From NCBI RefSeq assembly GCF_018614955.1, contig NZ_JAGGNV010000003.1, positions 186,001-250,000 of the forward strand: 64,000 nt of DNA, given 5' to 3'. Positions 39,255 to 48,832 of the stretch are shown here, in pieces; the first letter of the stretch is position 1, and each line of letters starts with the position of its first letter. Both the position numbers and the translations under genes were made by a program. The notes beneath the pieces are model-generated. The model had not been told where the DNA came from. It did no database searches and was given only the letters and a program-made list of their open reading frames with translations. Source of the stretch: Variovorax paradoxus (GTDB lineage Bacteria; Pseudomonadota; Gammaproteobacteria; Burkholderiales; Burkholderiaceae_C).

Positions 39255-40237
39255 AGAAGATCTCCACTGTTGTCTACGCCGCACTGCTGCTGGCGCTCGT
39301 CGCCGCGCCGTTCGTCGGCTTCTATCCCGTCTTCGTGATGAAGGTGCTGTGCTTCGCGCTCTTCGCGTGTGCCTTCAACCTGCTGCTGGGCTACACCGGC
39401 ATGCTGTCCTTCGGCCATGCCGCCTTCCTCGGCAGCTCGGCCTATGTGACGGGGCATGTCATCAAGATGTGGCATTTCACGCCCGAACTCGGGCTCATCG
39501 CAGGCACGCTGATGGGCGCACTGCTGGGGCTTGTGTTCGGCTGGCTGGCCATCCGCCGCCAGGGCATCTACTTCTCGATGATCACACTGGCGCTGGCCCA
39601 GATGATGTACTTCGTGGCCCTGCAGGCGCCGTTTACCGGCGGCGAGGACGGTCTGCAGAGCGTGCCGCGCGGCAAGCTCTTCGGGCTCATCGACCTGAGC
39701 AACGACCTGACCATGTACTACGTCGCCCTGGTGATCGTGGTCGCGGCCTTCCTGCTCATCGCGCGCACCGTGCACTCGCCGTTCGGGCAAGTCTTGAAGG
39801 GCGTCAAGGAGAACGAACCGCGCGCCATCTCGCTGGGCTACGACGTGAGCCGCTTCAAGCTGCTGGCCTTCGTGATCTCGGCCGCGCTCTCGGGCCTGGC
39901 CGGCTCGCTCAAGACACTGGTGCTGGGCTTCGCCTCGCTGTCCGACGTGCACTGGACCGCCTCGGGGCAGGTGATCCTGATGACGCTGGTCGGCGGCCTC
40001 GGCACGCTCTCGGGCCCGCTGGTCGGATCGGCCGTGGTGGTGCTGCTCGAGAACAAGATCGGCGACTTCGGGCACCTGATGGCGCGGCTCACCACCATCG
40101 ACTGGTTCAACACCCTCGGCGAGTCGGTCACCATGGTCACCGGCCTGATCTTCGTGATCTGCGTGCTGGCCTTCCGGCGCGGCATCATGGGCGAGATCAT
40201 TGCTTTCGTCGACCGGCGGAAGGCGCCGCGTGCGTAG
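39251..40237 (+). CDS. livM: Branched-chain amino acid type ABC transporter permease LivM
   Basis: A 328-residue inner-membrane permease with about nine or ten helices. It contains the LivM-typical CAFNLLLGYTGMLSFGHAAFLG, RRQGIYFSMITLALAQM and the coupling motif GVKENEPRAISLGYDVSRFK. The start is fixed by the ATGA overlap with livH. It is followed after 8 bases by an SMP-30-type gene that is probably in the same transcript. Confidence 0.92.
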   Translation: MKKISTVVYAALLLALVAAPFVGFYPVFVMKVLCFALFACAFNLLLGYTGMLSFGHAAFLGSSAYVTGHVIKMWHFTPELGLIAGTLMGALLGLVFGWLAIRRQGIYFSMITLALAQMMYFVALQAPFTGGEDGLQSVPRGKLFGLIDLSNDLTMYYVALVIVVAAFLLIARTVHSPFGQVLKGVKENEPRAISLGYDVSRFKLLAFVISAALSGLAGSLKTLVLGFASLSDVHWTASGQVILMTLVGGLGTLSGPLVGSAVVVLLENKIGDFGHLMARLTTIDWFNTLGESVTMVTGLIFVICVLAFRRGIMGEIIAFVDRRKAPRA

Positions 40238-40245
40238 GGCGATCG

Positions 40246-41184
<939 letters not shown>

Positions 41185-41205
41185 GCGCGTTGCCTGATCA
41201 CGCAT

Positions 41206-42219
41206 TCATAGCCATTCGCGGACACTCGCGGCCATGGCGCTCGTGGAAATGCCGTAGCGTTCGTGAAGCGTCGGCAGGGCGCCGGCGTCGAGGAAGGCGT
41301 CGGGCAGCGCGACCTGGCGGAATGTTCGGGCCACCCCGTTGCGCATGAGCAGGCTCGCCACCGCTTCGCCAAGGCCACCGATCACCGAATGGTTCTCGGC
41401 GACGACGACCAGGCGGTCGAATCGTTTCGCCTCGGCGAGGATGGTTGCATCATCCAGCGGCTTGATCGTCGGCACGTGCAGCACGGCGACATCCACATTG
41501 TCGGCGCGCAACTTGTCGGCCACCTCGAGGGAGCGCATGGTCATGAAGCCGCTCGAGATGACGAGCACATCGCGGCCGTCGAGCAGGAGCTTGGCCTTGC
41601 CGAGCTCGAACTGGTAGTCGTACTCGTCAAGCACCAGAGGCACTTGGCCGCGCGGCAGCCGCATGTAGACGGGACCCTGGTGCGCGGCGATCTGCGGCAC
41701 GGCCTGCTCGATATCGAGAGCATCGCAAGGATCGACGATCGTCATGCCCGGAATGCCGCGCATCAGTGCCAGGTCCTCGGTCGCCTGGTGGCTGGGCCCG
41801 TAGCCGGTGGTGAGCCCGGGCAACGCACAGCACAGCTTCACGTTGAGGTTTTCTTCCGCGATCACCTGGTGCACGAAATCGAAGGCGCGGCGCGTGCCGA
41901 ACACCGCGTAGGTGGTGGCAAAGGGAACGAAGCCTTCCTTGGCGAATCCGCCAGCGGCCGCCATGAGCAGTTGCTCCGCCATGCCCATCTGGAAGAAGCG
42001 TTCCGGGTAGGCTTGCGCGAAGAGATGCAGGTCGGTGTACTTGGCCAGGTCGGCCGTGAGGCCGACGATCTCGGGTCGCGACTCCGCCAGGTCGACCAGC
42101 GCCTTGCCAAATGGCGCCGCCTTGACGCGCTGCCCTTCGGATGCGATGGAGGCGATCATCGCCGAGGTCTTCAGGCGCGGCTTCTGTGCGGTGTCGGCGG
42201 TCGTGTTGCTCGGGTTCAT
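41206..42219 (-). CDS. Transketolase-like enzyme, C-terminal (pyrimidine-binding) subunit
   Basis: A 337-residue protein equal to the second half of transketolase. It has the Pyr domain with the catalytic glutamate in MGMAEQLLMAAAGGFAKEG, the conserved PFATTYAVFGTRRAFD segment and LTTGYGPSHQATEDLALMRGI, and the transketolase C-terminal domain from about residue 205. An N-terminal extension of about 35 residues is polar. The start overlaps the upstream N-terminal subunit by ATGA. The two subunits form one thiamine-diphosphate active site. Split transketolases occur in specialised carbohydrate catabolism, including apiose and sulfosugar routes, so it need not act in the pentose phosphate pathway. 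Confidence 0.9.
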   Translation of the reverse strand: MNPSNTTADTAQKPRLKTSAMIASIASEGQRVKAAPFGKALVDLAESRPEIVGLTADLAKYTDLHLFAQAYPERFFQMGMAEQLLMAAAGGFAKEGFVPFATTYAVFGTRRAFDFVHQVIAEENLNVKLCCALPGLTTGYGPSHQATEDLALMRGIPGMTIVDPCDALDIEQAVPQIAAHQGPVYMRLPRGQVPLVLDEYDYQFELGKAKLLLDGRDVLVISSGFMTMRSLEVADKLRADNVDVAVLHVPTIKPLDDATILAEAKRFDRLVVVAENHSVIGGLGEAVASLLMRNGVARTFRQVALPDAFLDAGALPTLHERYGISTSAMAASVREWL

Positions 42220-43052
42220 GCCGCGGCTCCTTGCGCTTGGTCGAGGTGATCGATGGCCTGTTGCCATTCCGGCGGATCGACGCGTATGAAATGGTTCTTC
42301 TCGCGTTGCTCGAGGAAGGGCACGCCCTTGCCCATCAGCGTGTCGCAGAGAATCACGCGCGGCTTTGCTTCGGGCAGCGCACGCGCCGTGTCGAATGCGG
42401 CCTTGACCGTCGGCAGGTCGTTGCCGTCGACGCGCTGCACGTGCCAGCCGAAGGCGGCCCATTTGTCGACGAGCGGCTCGAAGGCCATGATCTTGGAAGA
42501 CGGGCCGTCGGCCTGCTGGTTGTTGATGTCCACCAGGCAGATCAGGTTGGCAAGGCCATGGTGGCTGGCCGCCATCGCCGCTTCCCATGTCGAGCCTTCG
42601 TCCAGTTCGCCGTCGGACATCGAGTTGTAGACGAAGGCCGGGTTGCGCTTGAGCCGCAGGGCCAGCGCCATGCCCACCGCGATCGGCAAGCCCTGACCCA
42701 GCGAGCCGCCGGACATCTCCATACCGGGCGTGTAAGTCGCCATGCCGGACATCGGGAGCCGGCTGTCGTCGCTGCCGTAGGTTTCCAGTTCCTCTTCGGG
42801 GATGATCCCGGCCTCGATCAATGCCGCGTAGAACGCGATGGCGTAGTGCCCATGCGAAAGGAGGAAGCGATCGCGCGATTCCCACTGAGGGTCATCGGGC
42901 CGGTACGTCATCGCGTGGCCGTATGCGGTGGCCAGAACGTCGGCATAGCCGAGAGCCTGGCCGACATAGCCTTGGCCTTGCACCTCGCCCATGCGCAGGG
43001 CGTAGCGCCGAATGCGGTAGGCGCGCTCGGAAAGAGGGGATTGATCAGACAT
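42216..43052 (-). CDS. Transketolase-like enzyme, N-terminal (thiamine-diphosphate) subunit
   Basis: A 278-residue protein equal to the first half of transketolase. The diphosphate- and metal-binding motif runs from SDGELDEGSTWEAAM to LVDINNQQ (about residues 140-170). The SGGSLGQGLPIAVGMAL loop is intact. It overlaps the C-terminal subunit gene by 4 bases, so the two are made in equal amounts. Located in the operon after the TRAP transporter genes. Confidence 0.92.
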   Translation of the reverse strand: MSDQSPLSERAYRIRRYALRMGEVQGQGYVGQALGYADVLATAYGHAMTYRPDDPQWESRDRFLLSHGHYAIAFYAALIEAGIIPEEELETYGSDDSRLPMSGMATYTPGMEMSGGSLGQGLPIAVGMALALRLKRNPAFVYNSMSDGELDEGSTWEAAMAASHHGLANLICLVDINNQQADGPSSKIMAFEPLVDKWAAFGWHVQRVDGNDLPTVKAAFDTARALPEAKPRVILCDTLMGKGVPFLEQREKNHFIRVDPPEWQQAIDHLDQAQGAAA

Positions 43053-43091
43053 GATGGTCCTTCTTGAAAGACGGAGGAGAGGGGGAGCGCT

Positions 43092-44351
43092 TCAGCGAAT
43101 GGTGAGCCAGGGCAGGTATGCAAAGCCCAGCAGCAGCCCGATCGCCACGAAATAGAACGGGATCAACTCCTTCACCACGTCCCCGATGCGCACCTTGGCG
43201 ATCGTGCTGGTGATGAACAGCGTGGTGCCTATGGGCGGGTGATAGAGGCCGATCGAAAGGTTGACGATCATCATGATCCCGAGCTGCACGGTGTCCATGC
43301 CTACCGCGGCGGCGAGCGGCACGAACATGGGCGTGAGGAGAAGCACGGCTGCCGGCAAGTCGATGAACATGCCGGTGGCCAGCATGATCAGGTTCATCGC
43401 CAGGATGATCAGCCAGGGCGACTGCAGCGTTTCCCTGGCAAAGCGCGTGAACTCGGCCGGCAGTTGCTCGTAGGTCACGATCCAGCCAACGACGCTGGAG
43501 GCCATGATGATCAGGAGCACCACGCCGGTGGAGATTCCCGCTTCGATCGCGGCGGTCTTGATCTTCGCGAGCGTGAGATCCTTGTAGACCAGGCCCGAGA
43601 CGACCAGCGCATACAGCGTGGACATCACGCTCACCTCGGTCGGTGTCGCGATTCCGAAGCGCAGGAAGACGATGATCAGCACCGGCATCATCAGCGCGGG
43701 GGCCGCTTGTGCGAGCAGCCGCCAGAACGCAGGCCACTCGAACGGTGTCGTGTCGCGTGGGAAGTTGCGGCGACGGCCCTGCACGTAGCACACCGCCATG
43801 AAGCCCGCGCACATCAGCAGCCCGGGCAGGATGCCTGCCACGAACAGTGCGCCGATCGAGGCCCCCGAGACCAGCGCATACACGATCATCGGGATGGACG
43901 GCGGGATCAGGATGTCGATCGTCGCTGCTGCAGCCAGCGTGCCGGCCGCGAAGGGCGCCGGATAGCCGAGCTTCTTGAGCCACGGGATCAGCATCGAGCC
44001 GATCGCCGAGGCGTCGGCGACTGCCGAGCCCGAGACACCGCCGAAGATGGTCGACGACAGCACCCCGACCTGGGCCGGACCGCCGTGAACGCGCCCGATC
44101 ATCATGGACAGCAGGCTCACCAGGCTCTGGCCGAGCCGGCCGCTGACCATCAGTGCGCCCGTCATCATGAAGAAGGGAATGGCAATCAGCGGAAAGCTTT
44201 GCGTTTGCGAAATCATCTGCTCGACCGCCAGGTGCACGGGCACCTTGTCGATGATCAGAAGTCCGCCGACGGAGGCCAGGACCAGCGCGTGCGCAATCGG
44301 AATCGACAGCAGCGCGGTGACGATGAAGAGGCCAATGATGAGTGCGGTCAT
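43092..44351 (-). CDS. dctM: TRAP transporter large permease, DctM family
   Basis: A 419-residue inner-membrane subunit with about 12 helices, the sodium-coupled transport component of a tripartite ATP-independent periplasmic transporter. Family patterns include IPFFMMTGALMVSGRLGQSLV, GGVSGSAVADASAIGSMLIPW and LLTPMFVPLAAAVGMDTVQLG. It sits 2 bases after dctQ and is separated from the transketolase genes by 39 bases. Confidence 0.95.
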   Translation of the reverse strand: MTALIIGLFIVTALLSIPIAHALVLASVGGLLIIDKVPVHLAVEQMISQTQSFPLIAIPFFMMTGALMVSGRLGQSLVSLLSMMIGRVHGGPAQVGVLSSTIFGGVSGSAVADASAIGSMLIPWLKKLGYPAPFAAGTLAAAATIDILIPPSIPMIVYALVSGASIGALFVAGILPGLLMCAGFMAVCYVQGRRRNFPRDTTPFEWPAFWRLLAQAAPALMMPVLIIVFLRFGIATPTEVSVMSTLYALVVSGLVYKDLTLAKIKTAAIEAGISTGVVLLIIMASSVVGWIVTYEQLPAEFTRFARETLQSPWLIILAMNLIMLATGMFIDLPAAVLLLTPMFVPLAAAVGMDTVQLGIMMIVNLSIGLYHPPIGTTLFITSTIAKVRIGDVVKELIPFYFVAIGLLLGFAYLPWLTIR

Positions 44352-44353
44352 GG

Positions 44354-44866
44354 CTAGGCTCCGTGCGCAAGGGCTTCGGCGTCAGGCTCCTGGACGCCGG
44401 CGCTGCTCCACAGTGCGGGCAGCTTGCACAAGGTCACCACGCTCAGCAGCCCGAAGCCCAGCATCAGGGCCCACACGCTGACCGAGCCGGGAACCTGCAG
44501 CATGGGGCTGCGTTCGTCTGCGGCGATCTCCATCAGGGGCCAGGCCGCCACCGCCAGCGATGCATACAGCGCCGCGACGGTCAGGGATCCGCCAGCCAGA
44601 ACCCAGCGGCGCGTCGCGCCCAGCTTCTGCGTGAACATGACGACCGCGATGTGCGAGCCGTGCTGGGCCGCCAGCACGACGCCAGCCATGATCATCCAGG
44701 GGAACATCAGTTCCGGCAGCTCGGATGCCGATGCGAGACTGGTTCCCGCGACGTAGCGCAGGCCCACGTTGATGCTCAGGATCAGGAACACGACGGTCAG
44801 CGTGACGTAGAGCACACCGCGACACGCTCCACCTATGCATCGGTCAAGGAAAAGAAGGAACGACAT
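44354..44866 (-). CDS. dctQ: TRAP transporter small permease, DctQ family
   Basis: A 170-residue inner-membrane subunit with four hydrophobic helices. The conserved ELPELMFPWMIMAGVVLAAQHGSHI pattern of DctQ proteins is present as ASELPELMFPWMIMAG followed by HIAVVMF. It pairs with DctM. A 111-base gap (44867-44977) with no gene or obvious structure separates it from dctP. Confidence 0.92.
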   Translation of the reverse strand: MSFLLFLDRCIGGACRGVLYVTLTVVFLILSINVGLRYVAGTSLASASELPELMFPWMIMAGVVLAAQHGSHIAVVMFTQKLGATRRWVLAGGSLTVAALYASLAVAAWPLMEIAADERSPMLQVPGSVSVWALMLGFGLLSVVTLCKLPALWSSAGVQEPDAEALAHGA

Positions 44867-44977
44867 ATCAATACCCTTCGAAGAAGGACGCGCGCTGCGG
44901 CGCAGTCATGAACTCGGGACGACAGACGTCACCGCAGCGCGTTGCAGCGCTGCGTCGTTCGCCTGCCTTCGGACGCA

Positions 44978-45955
44978 CTACTGCGCTTGCTGGACGACGC
45001 GCTTGACGAAGTCGCCGGCCGGTCCTGAGCCCCATTTCGTGTAGACGGACTTCGTCGCTTCGACGAAGGCCTTGCGATCCACCGTGTCGATCTGCACGCC
45101 CTTGGCTTTCAGTTCGGTGGTCAGCTTTTCGTCGGCTTCCTTGGAGAGCTTTCGCTGCATCTGCGTCGCATCGGCCGCCGCTTCGGTGAAGACCTTCTGG
45201 TCGGCCGGGCTCAGCCGCTCCCATGAACGCTTGCTCATCACGAAGGGGTTGGCTTCGTACTTGTGGCCGGTCAGCGAGAGGTACTTCTGCACTTCATAGA
45301 GCTTGGCCGACGCGATGTTGGTCAGCGGGTTCTCCTGTCCGTCGACCACGCCCTGCTGAAGCGCCACGTAGAGCTCCGAGAACTTGATCTGCTGCGCGTC
45401 TGCGCCGAGCGCCTGCATGATGTCCATGGTCATGGTGTCGGGCGGGGTGCGGATCTTCAGGCCCTTGATGTCTGCTGGCGTCTTGATCGGCCGCTTGTTG
45501 TTGGTGACGTGGCGGATGCCGTTGTCCCAATAGCCCAGCACGACCATGCCCTTGGCGGCCGTCCGCTTGGACAGCTCTTCGCCCACCGGCCCGTCGAGCA
45601 GCTGCCAGGCCTTCTGGATATCGGTGAACAGGAATGGCAGGCCCAGTGCCGCGTACTCGGGAACCACGTTGGCCATCGCGCCCTGGCTGTTGGCGGATAT
45701 GTCCAGCGTTCCCGAGCGCAAGGCGGTGATCATCGCGGCGTCGTCGCCGAGCTGGGCGGAGTGCGCTACCTGAATCTCGAAGCGTCCGCTGGTCTTCGCC
45801 TTGATGGCCTCGGCGAACTTCACGGCCGCCTCATGCCGTGGGTTGCCCGGCGCGGCGCCGTGGCCGAAAGTGAGCTTGGTGGGCGCCTGCGCGAAGGCAA
45901 GGCTTCCAGTCGTGACGAGTGCGCCGATGAGGACGGCGATGTTTCTGCGCTTCAT
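44978..45955 (-). CDS. dctP: TRAP transporter substrate-binding protein, DctP family
   Basis: A 325-residue periplasmic receptor with a signal peptide ending SLAFAQAP. The DctP-family core reads LTFGHGAAPGNPRHEAAVKFAEAI. The ligand carboxylate-binding arginine region is KIRTPPDTMTMDIMQALGA (about residues 168-186). DGQENPLTNI is intact. The arginine suggests an acidic ligand, although polyol and sugar-binding DctPs exist. The start at 45955 (MKRRNIAVL) gives a proper signal peptide; the longer frame adds non-secretory sequence. Confidence 0.93.
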   Translation of the reverse strand: MKRRNIAVLIGALVTTGSLAFAQAPTKLTFGHGAAPGNPRHEAAVKFAEAIKAKTSGRFEIQVAHSAQLGDDAAMITALRSGTLDISANSQGAMANVVPEYAALGLPFLFTDIQKAWQLLDGPVGEELSKRTAAKGMVVLGYWDNGIRHVTNNKRPIKTPADIKGLKIRTPPDTMTMDIMQALGADAQQIKFSELYVALQQGVVDGQENPLTNIASAKLYEVQKYLSLTGHKYEANPFVMSKRSWERLSPADQKVFTEAAADATQMQRKLSKEADEKLTTELKAKGVQIDTVDRKAFVEATKSVYTKWGSGPAGDFVKRVVQQAQ

Positions 45956-45984
45956 GGTTGTCTCCGGTGTTGTGATGGGGTGAA

Positions 45985-46734
45985 TCAGTGAATCAACATG
46001 CCGCCGTTCACGTCGAGCGTGATACCGGTGCAATAGCTCGACAGGTCGCTCGCGAGAAACAGGCAGGCGCCGGCGACGTCATCGGGCGCGCCGATCCGTC
46101 CGAGCGGAATCTCGCCGGCGATCTGCGCCTTGCGCTCTTCGGTCAACTTGCCCTTGCTGATGTCGGTGCCGATCAGCCCGGGCGTGATCGAGTTGACGCG
46201 GATGCCGTCGGTGCCGAGTTCACGTGCCATTGCACGCGCAAGACCCAGCACGCCGGCCTTGGCGGCCGAATAGTGGGGACCTCCGAGAATCCCGCCGCCG
46301 CGCTGCGCAGAGACCGACGAGATGCAGATGATCGAGCCGCTGCCTTGACGCTGCATGGCGGGAATGGCGGCCTGCGAGAAAAGCAGCGTGCCGCGCAGGC
46401 TGACATCGAGTACGGCGTCGTAGTCGGCACCGGAGATGTCCACCGTCCTGCGTGGCTGCGTGATGCCGGCGTTGTTGACGAGGATGTCGAGCCGTCCGAA
46501 CTTTTCGAGCACGCGCGCCACAGCGGACTCGACTTCGGGCTTGTTGGTGACGTCGGCAACCAGCCCCAGGTGGCCGTCGCCGAGGGTGGCGGCGACCTGC
46601 GCGGGCGCGGCGGCTTCGAGGTCCGTGATGACGACGTGAGCGCCTTGCGATGCCAGCAGGCGCGCAGTGGCGAATCCGAGGCCGTTGAGGCCGGCGCCTC
46701 CGGTGATGAGGGCGACGCGATCGGTTAGCAACAT
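45985..46734 (-). CDS. Short-chain dehydrogenase/reductase
   Basis: A 249-residue classical SDR. The cofactor motif is TGGAGLNGLG near the N terminus, with D at the end of strand 2 (VVITDLEA) favouring NAD(H). NNAG, the catalytic Ser in ICISSVSAQ and the YSAAK pair are all present. It is the first gene of the SDR-dctPQM-transketolase operon. I infer that it oxidises a polyol or sugar acid, or reduces a keto compound, to supply the transketolase substrate. The start at 46734 has GGAGAC upstream. Confidence 0.9.
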   Translation of the reverse strand: MLLTDRVALITGGAGLNGLGFATARLLASQGAHVVITDLEAAAPAQVAATLGDGHLGLVADVTNKPEVESAVARVLEKFGRLDILVNNAGITQPRRTVDISGADYDAVLDVSLRGTLLFSQAAIPAMQRQGSGSIICISSVSAQRGGGILGGPHYSAAKAGVLGLARAMARELGTDGIRVNSITPGLIGTDISKGKLTEERKAQIAGEIPLGRIGAPDDVAGACLFLASDLSSYCTGITLDVNGGMLIH

Positions 46735-46774
46735 GGACTGTCTCCGTAGTAGTGGTGAGCGGGTGTGTGGGGTA

Positions 46775-46803
46775 ACTATCGATGGAGTGATGCATGAAGA
46801 CAA
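46775..46803 (-). promoter_or_regulatory. Candidate promoter of the SDR-TRAP-transketolase operon
   Basis: On the minus strand TTGTCT (46798-46803) and GATAGT (46775-46780) are spaced by 17 bp. Transcription would begin near 46768, leaving a leader of about 34 bases with a GGAGAC ribosome-binding site. It lies in the 119-base gap shared with the divergent lysR gene, where a LysR-type activator would bind. I could not assign one clear T-N11-A box. Confidence 0.45.
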
Positions 46804-46853
46804 ACGACACTTCGTCAGCGATGAGTGAATCGCGTTCATAAAGGGTTTACCCG

Positions 46854-47759
46854 ATGCGATCGTCGTTTCCCCCACTGAGCTGCCTGCTTGCCTTCGAGGC
46901 TGCGGCTCGCCGCGCAAGCTTCAGCGCGGCCGCCATCGAGCTGCACCTGACGCCCTCGGCGGTGAGCCACCAGATCGCCAAGCTGGAGGAGCTGCTCGGC
47001 GTGCGGCTGTTCGAGCGTTCGGCGCGCAGCATCGAGCTGACCGAAGCCGGCCGCGAATACATGAGCCGCGTCTCCGGCGCGCTCGACGCGATCAGCTCAG
47101 CAACCGACAACGCGCGCAAGGGCGTTCGCAACGCGCTGTATGTCCACGCGGCGCCGAGCTTCGCGAGCCTGTGGCTCATGCCGCGACTGGCCGATTTCGC
47201 GCGGGCGCACCCCGGCATCGCACTCTCGTTGTCGTCGTCCGTCGTTCACTCCGACTTTGCGAGCGGACAGGTCGACATCGACATTCGATACGGCGTACCG
47301 AACTGGCCGCATCTCAACGTGCAACCCGTGTTCGAGGAACGGATTCAGCCGATGGCGAGCCCGGCGTTCATCGAAAGGCATCGCATCGAGAACCCTGCAG
47401 ACCTGCTGAACCTTCCGTTGATCCAGTCTGTCGTCAACGTCGTGCAATGGGGCGATTGGTTCCGCAGCCGCAAGATCGCGTTCTCGAGCGGGCAGTTCGC
47501 TTTCCGCTTCGATCGAACATCCATGGCCCTCGATGCCGCGGTGCAAGGGCTGGGCATTGCCCTGGACAGCTCATCGGTGGCAGCGGGCCACCTTCACCAG
47601 GGCCGATTGAGAAAGGTCTTTGACGAACGCTGGTGCTTGAAGGTTCATGCGCACTTCCTGGTATGCCCCCAGCGTCACTTGCAGCGCAGCGAAGTGACGA
47701 ACTTCATCGAGTGGATGCGGGAACAGGCGGTCGAGCCGGAGAGCGCGGTCGTTCCGTAG
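46854..47759 (+). CDS. LysR-family transcriptional regulator, GcvA-like
   Basis: A 301-residue regulator. The N-terminal helix-turn-helix is LPPLSCLLAFEAAARRASFSAAA-type, here FPPLSCLLAFEAAARRASF followed by LHLTPSAVSHQIAKLEELLG. Residues about 95-300 form the periplasmic-binding-like effector domain. The GcvA subgroup is recognised by the HLTPSAVSHQI pattern. It is divergently transcribed from the SDR-TRAP-transketolase operon and is the obvious candidate regulator of that operon. A GGGTTTACCC near-palindrome sits just before its ATG and could serve autoregulation. Confidence 0.9.
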   Translation: MRSSFPPLSCLLAFEAAARRASFSAAAIELHLTPSAVSHQIAKLEELLGVRLFERSARSIELTEAGREYMSRVSGALDAISSATDNARKGVRNALYVHAAPSFASLWLMPRLADFARAHPGIALSLSSSVVHSDFASGQVDIDIRYGVPNWPHLNVQPVFEERIQPMASPAFIERHRIENPADLLNLPLIQSVVNVVQWGDWFRSRKIAFSSGQFAFRFDRTSMALDAAVQGLGIALDSSSVAAGHLHQGRLRKVFDERWCLKVHAHFLVCPQRHLQRSEVTNFIEWMREQAVEPESAVVP

Positions 47760-47786
47760 AAAGAGTCGCGCGCGATTCCGCCTTTG

Positions 47787-48830
47787 CTACATCCGCAGCG
47801 CCTGCGCATAGCCCGTCATCTCGAGGTAGCCGCGGCCGACGCGTCGCCCGCTCGCGTCCTGCAGATCGCTCAGTCCTTCCCAGTAGACGGCACCGGTCGA
47901 ACCCCGGCTGTCGAGCTCCTGGTCGTCGAGCAGCGCCTGTACCCTGAAGGCGCCGGCCGGCGTCTGGATGCGCCATCGGATCGGGTAGGCCGCGCGCGTG
48001 CGCGGGCTGGTCCAGGTGCTTTCGGGGTCGAAGCGCAGTTCGTCGGAGCCGAACACGCGCAGCGTTCCGTCGGCGCTGCGCAGCGACCCGCCGAACCACA
48101 GGGCCGATCCGTCGCGCCGCCGGATGCGAAAGGCCATCAGCGCGCCGCCGTCGTCGAGGTTCATGCCGATCCAGTCCCAGCCCGCCGCGTCGGGATGCAG
48201 GTAGGCCTCGCTCCACTCGTGGTCGAGCCATGCCTTGCCTTGCACGTCGAAGCCGCGGCCCTGCAAGGTGAGCCGGCCCTGCGCCGCGAGCTGCGGTTCG
48301 CTGTAGTAGTAGCTGGCCTGTTCGGCCTCGGGCCCCTTGCGCGACAGGCCGTCCTTGCCTTGCAGCAGCACCGGCTGGGTGGGTGAGAAGCGCAGGTCGA
48401 GCCCGAAGCCTTCAGCCGGCAATCTGGCCGTATAGCCCCGGGCGTCGCGCTTCAGCGTCCAGTTGCGCAGCCGGACGTCGGTGTCCTCTTCGGCGGCCGA
48501 CGCCACGCCGAAGCCGGCGCGCGCGATGCGCTGGTCGTGCCAGAGCTTGCGGCCTTCGAGGTCGGTGAGGGCAGCGTGCGCGAAGATCAGCTGCCGCGCC
48601 GCGAAGTGCGAGCGCATCGACTGCGTCGCAACGACCCGCGAGCGGAAGAAGGTGAGCTGGAAGCCGAAGTCGCGCGCACCGGCCTGGGCGTGGCCCGTGA
48701 TGTACCACCACTCGGTGCGCAGATCCGGATGGCTGCCGAAGTCGCGCGGAAACTGCTGCATGCGCGGCGGCAGCGCCCAGGCCGCCGGCGCCGCGAGCGC
48801 CGACAGGAGCACTGCTCGGCGCGACAGCAT
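47787..48830 (-). CDS. AttH/CrtC-like lipocalin-domain exported protein
   Basis: A 347-residue protein with an N-terminal signal (SRRAVLLSALAAPAAWALP, arginine pair compatible with Tat). The body carries the conserved blocks of the AttH/carotenoid 1,2-hydratase-like lipocalin family: HPDLRTEWWYITGH, FFRSRV, FAHAALTDLEGRKLWHDQR and AWLDHEWSEAYLHPDAAGWDW. These form two consecutive beta-barrels. Family members are usually encoded beside an FtsX-type permease and an ATPase; here a matching permease lies about 9 kb away. Two bases separate it from the cysteine-synthase-like gene upstream. Carotenoid hydration is unlikely without carotenoid genes nearby. Confidence 0.82.
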   Translation of the reverse strand: MLSRRAVLLSALAAPAAWALPPRMQQFPRDFGSHPDLRTEWWYITGHAQAGARDFGFQLTFFRSRVVATQSMRSHFAARQLIFAHAALTDLEGRKLWHDQRIARAGFGVASAAEEDTDVRLRNWTLKRDARGYTARLPAEGFGLDLRFSPTQPVLLQGKDGLSRKGPEAEQASYYYSEPQLAAQGRLTLQGRGFDVQGKAWLDHEWSEAYLHPDAAGWDWIGMNLDDGGALMAFRIRRRDGSALWFGGSLRSADGTLRVFGSDELRFDPESTWTSPRTRAAYPIRWRIQTPAGAFRVQALLDDQELDSRGSTGAVYWEGLSDLQDASGRRVGRGYLEMTGYAQALRM

Positions 48831-48832
48831 GC

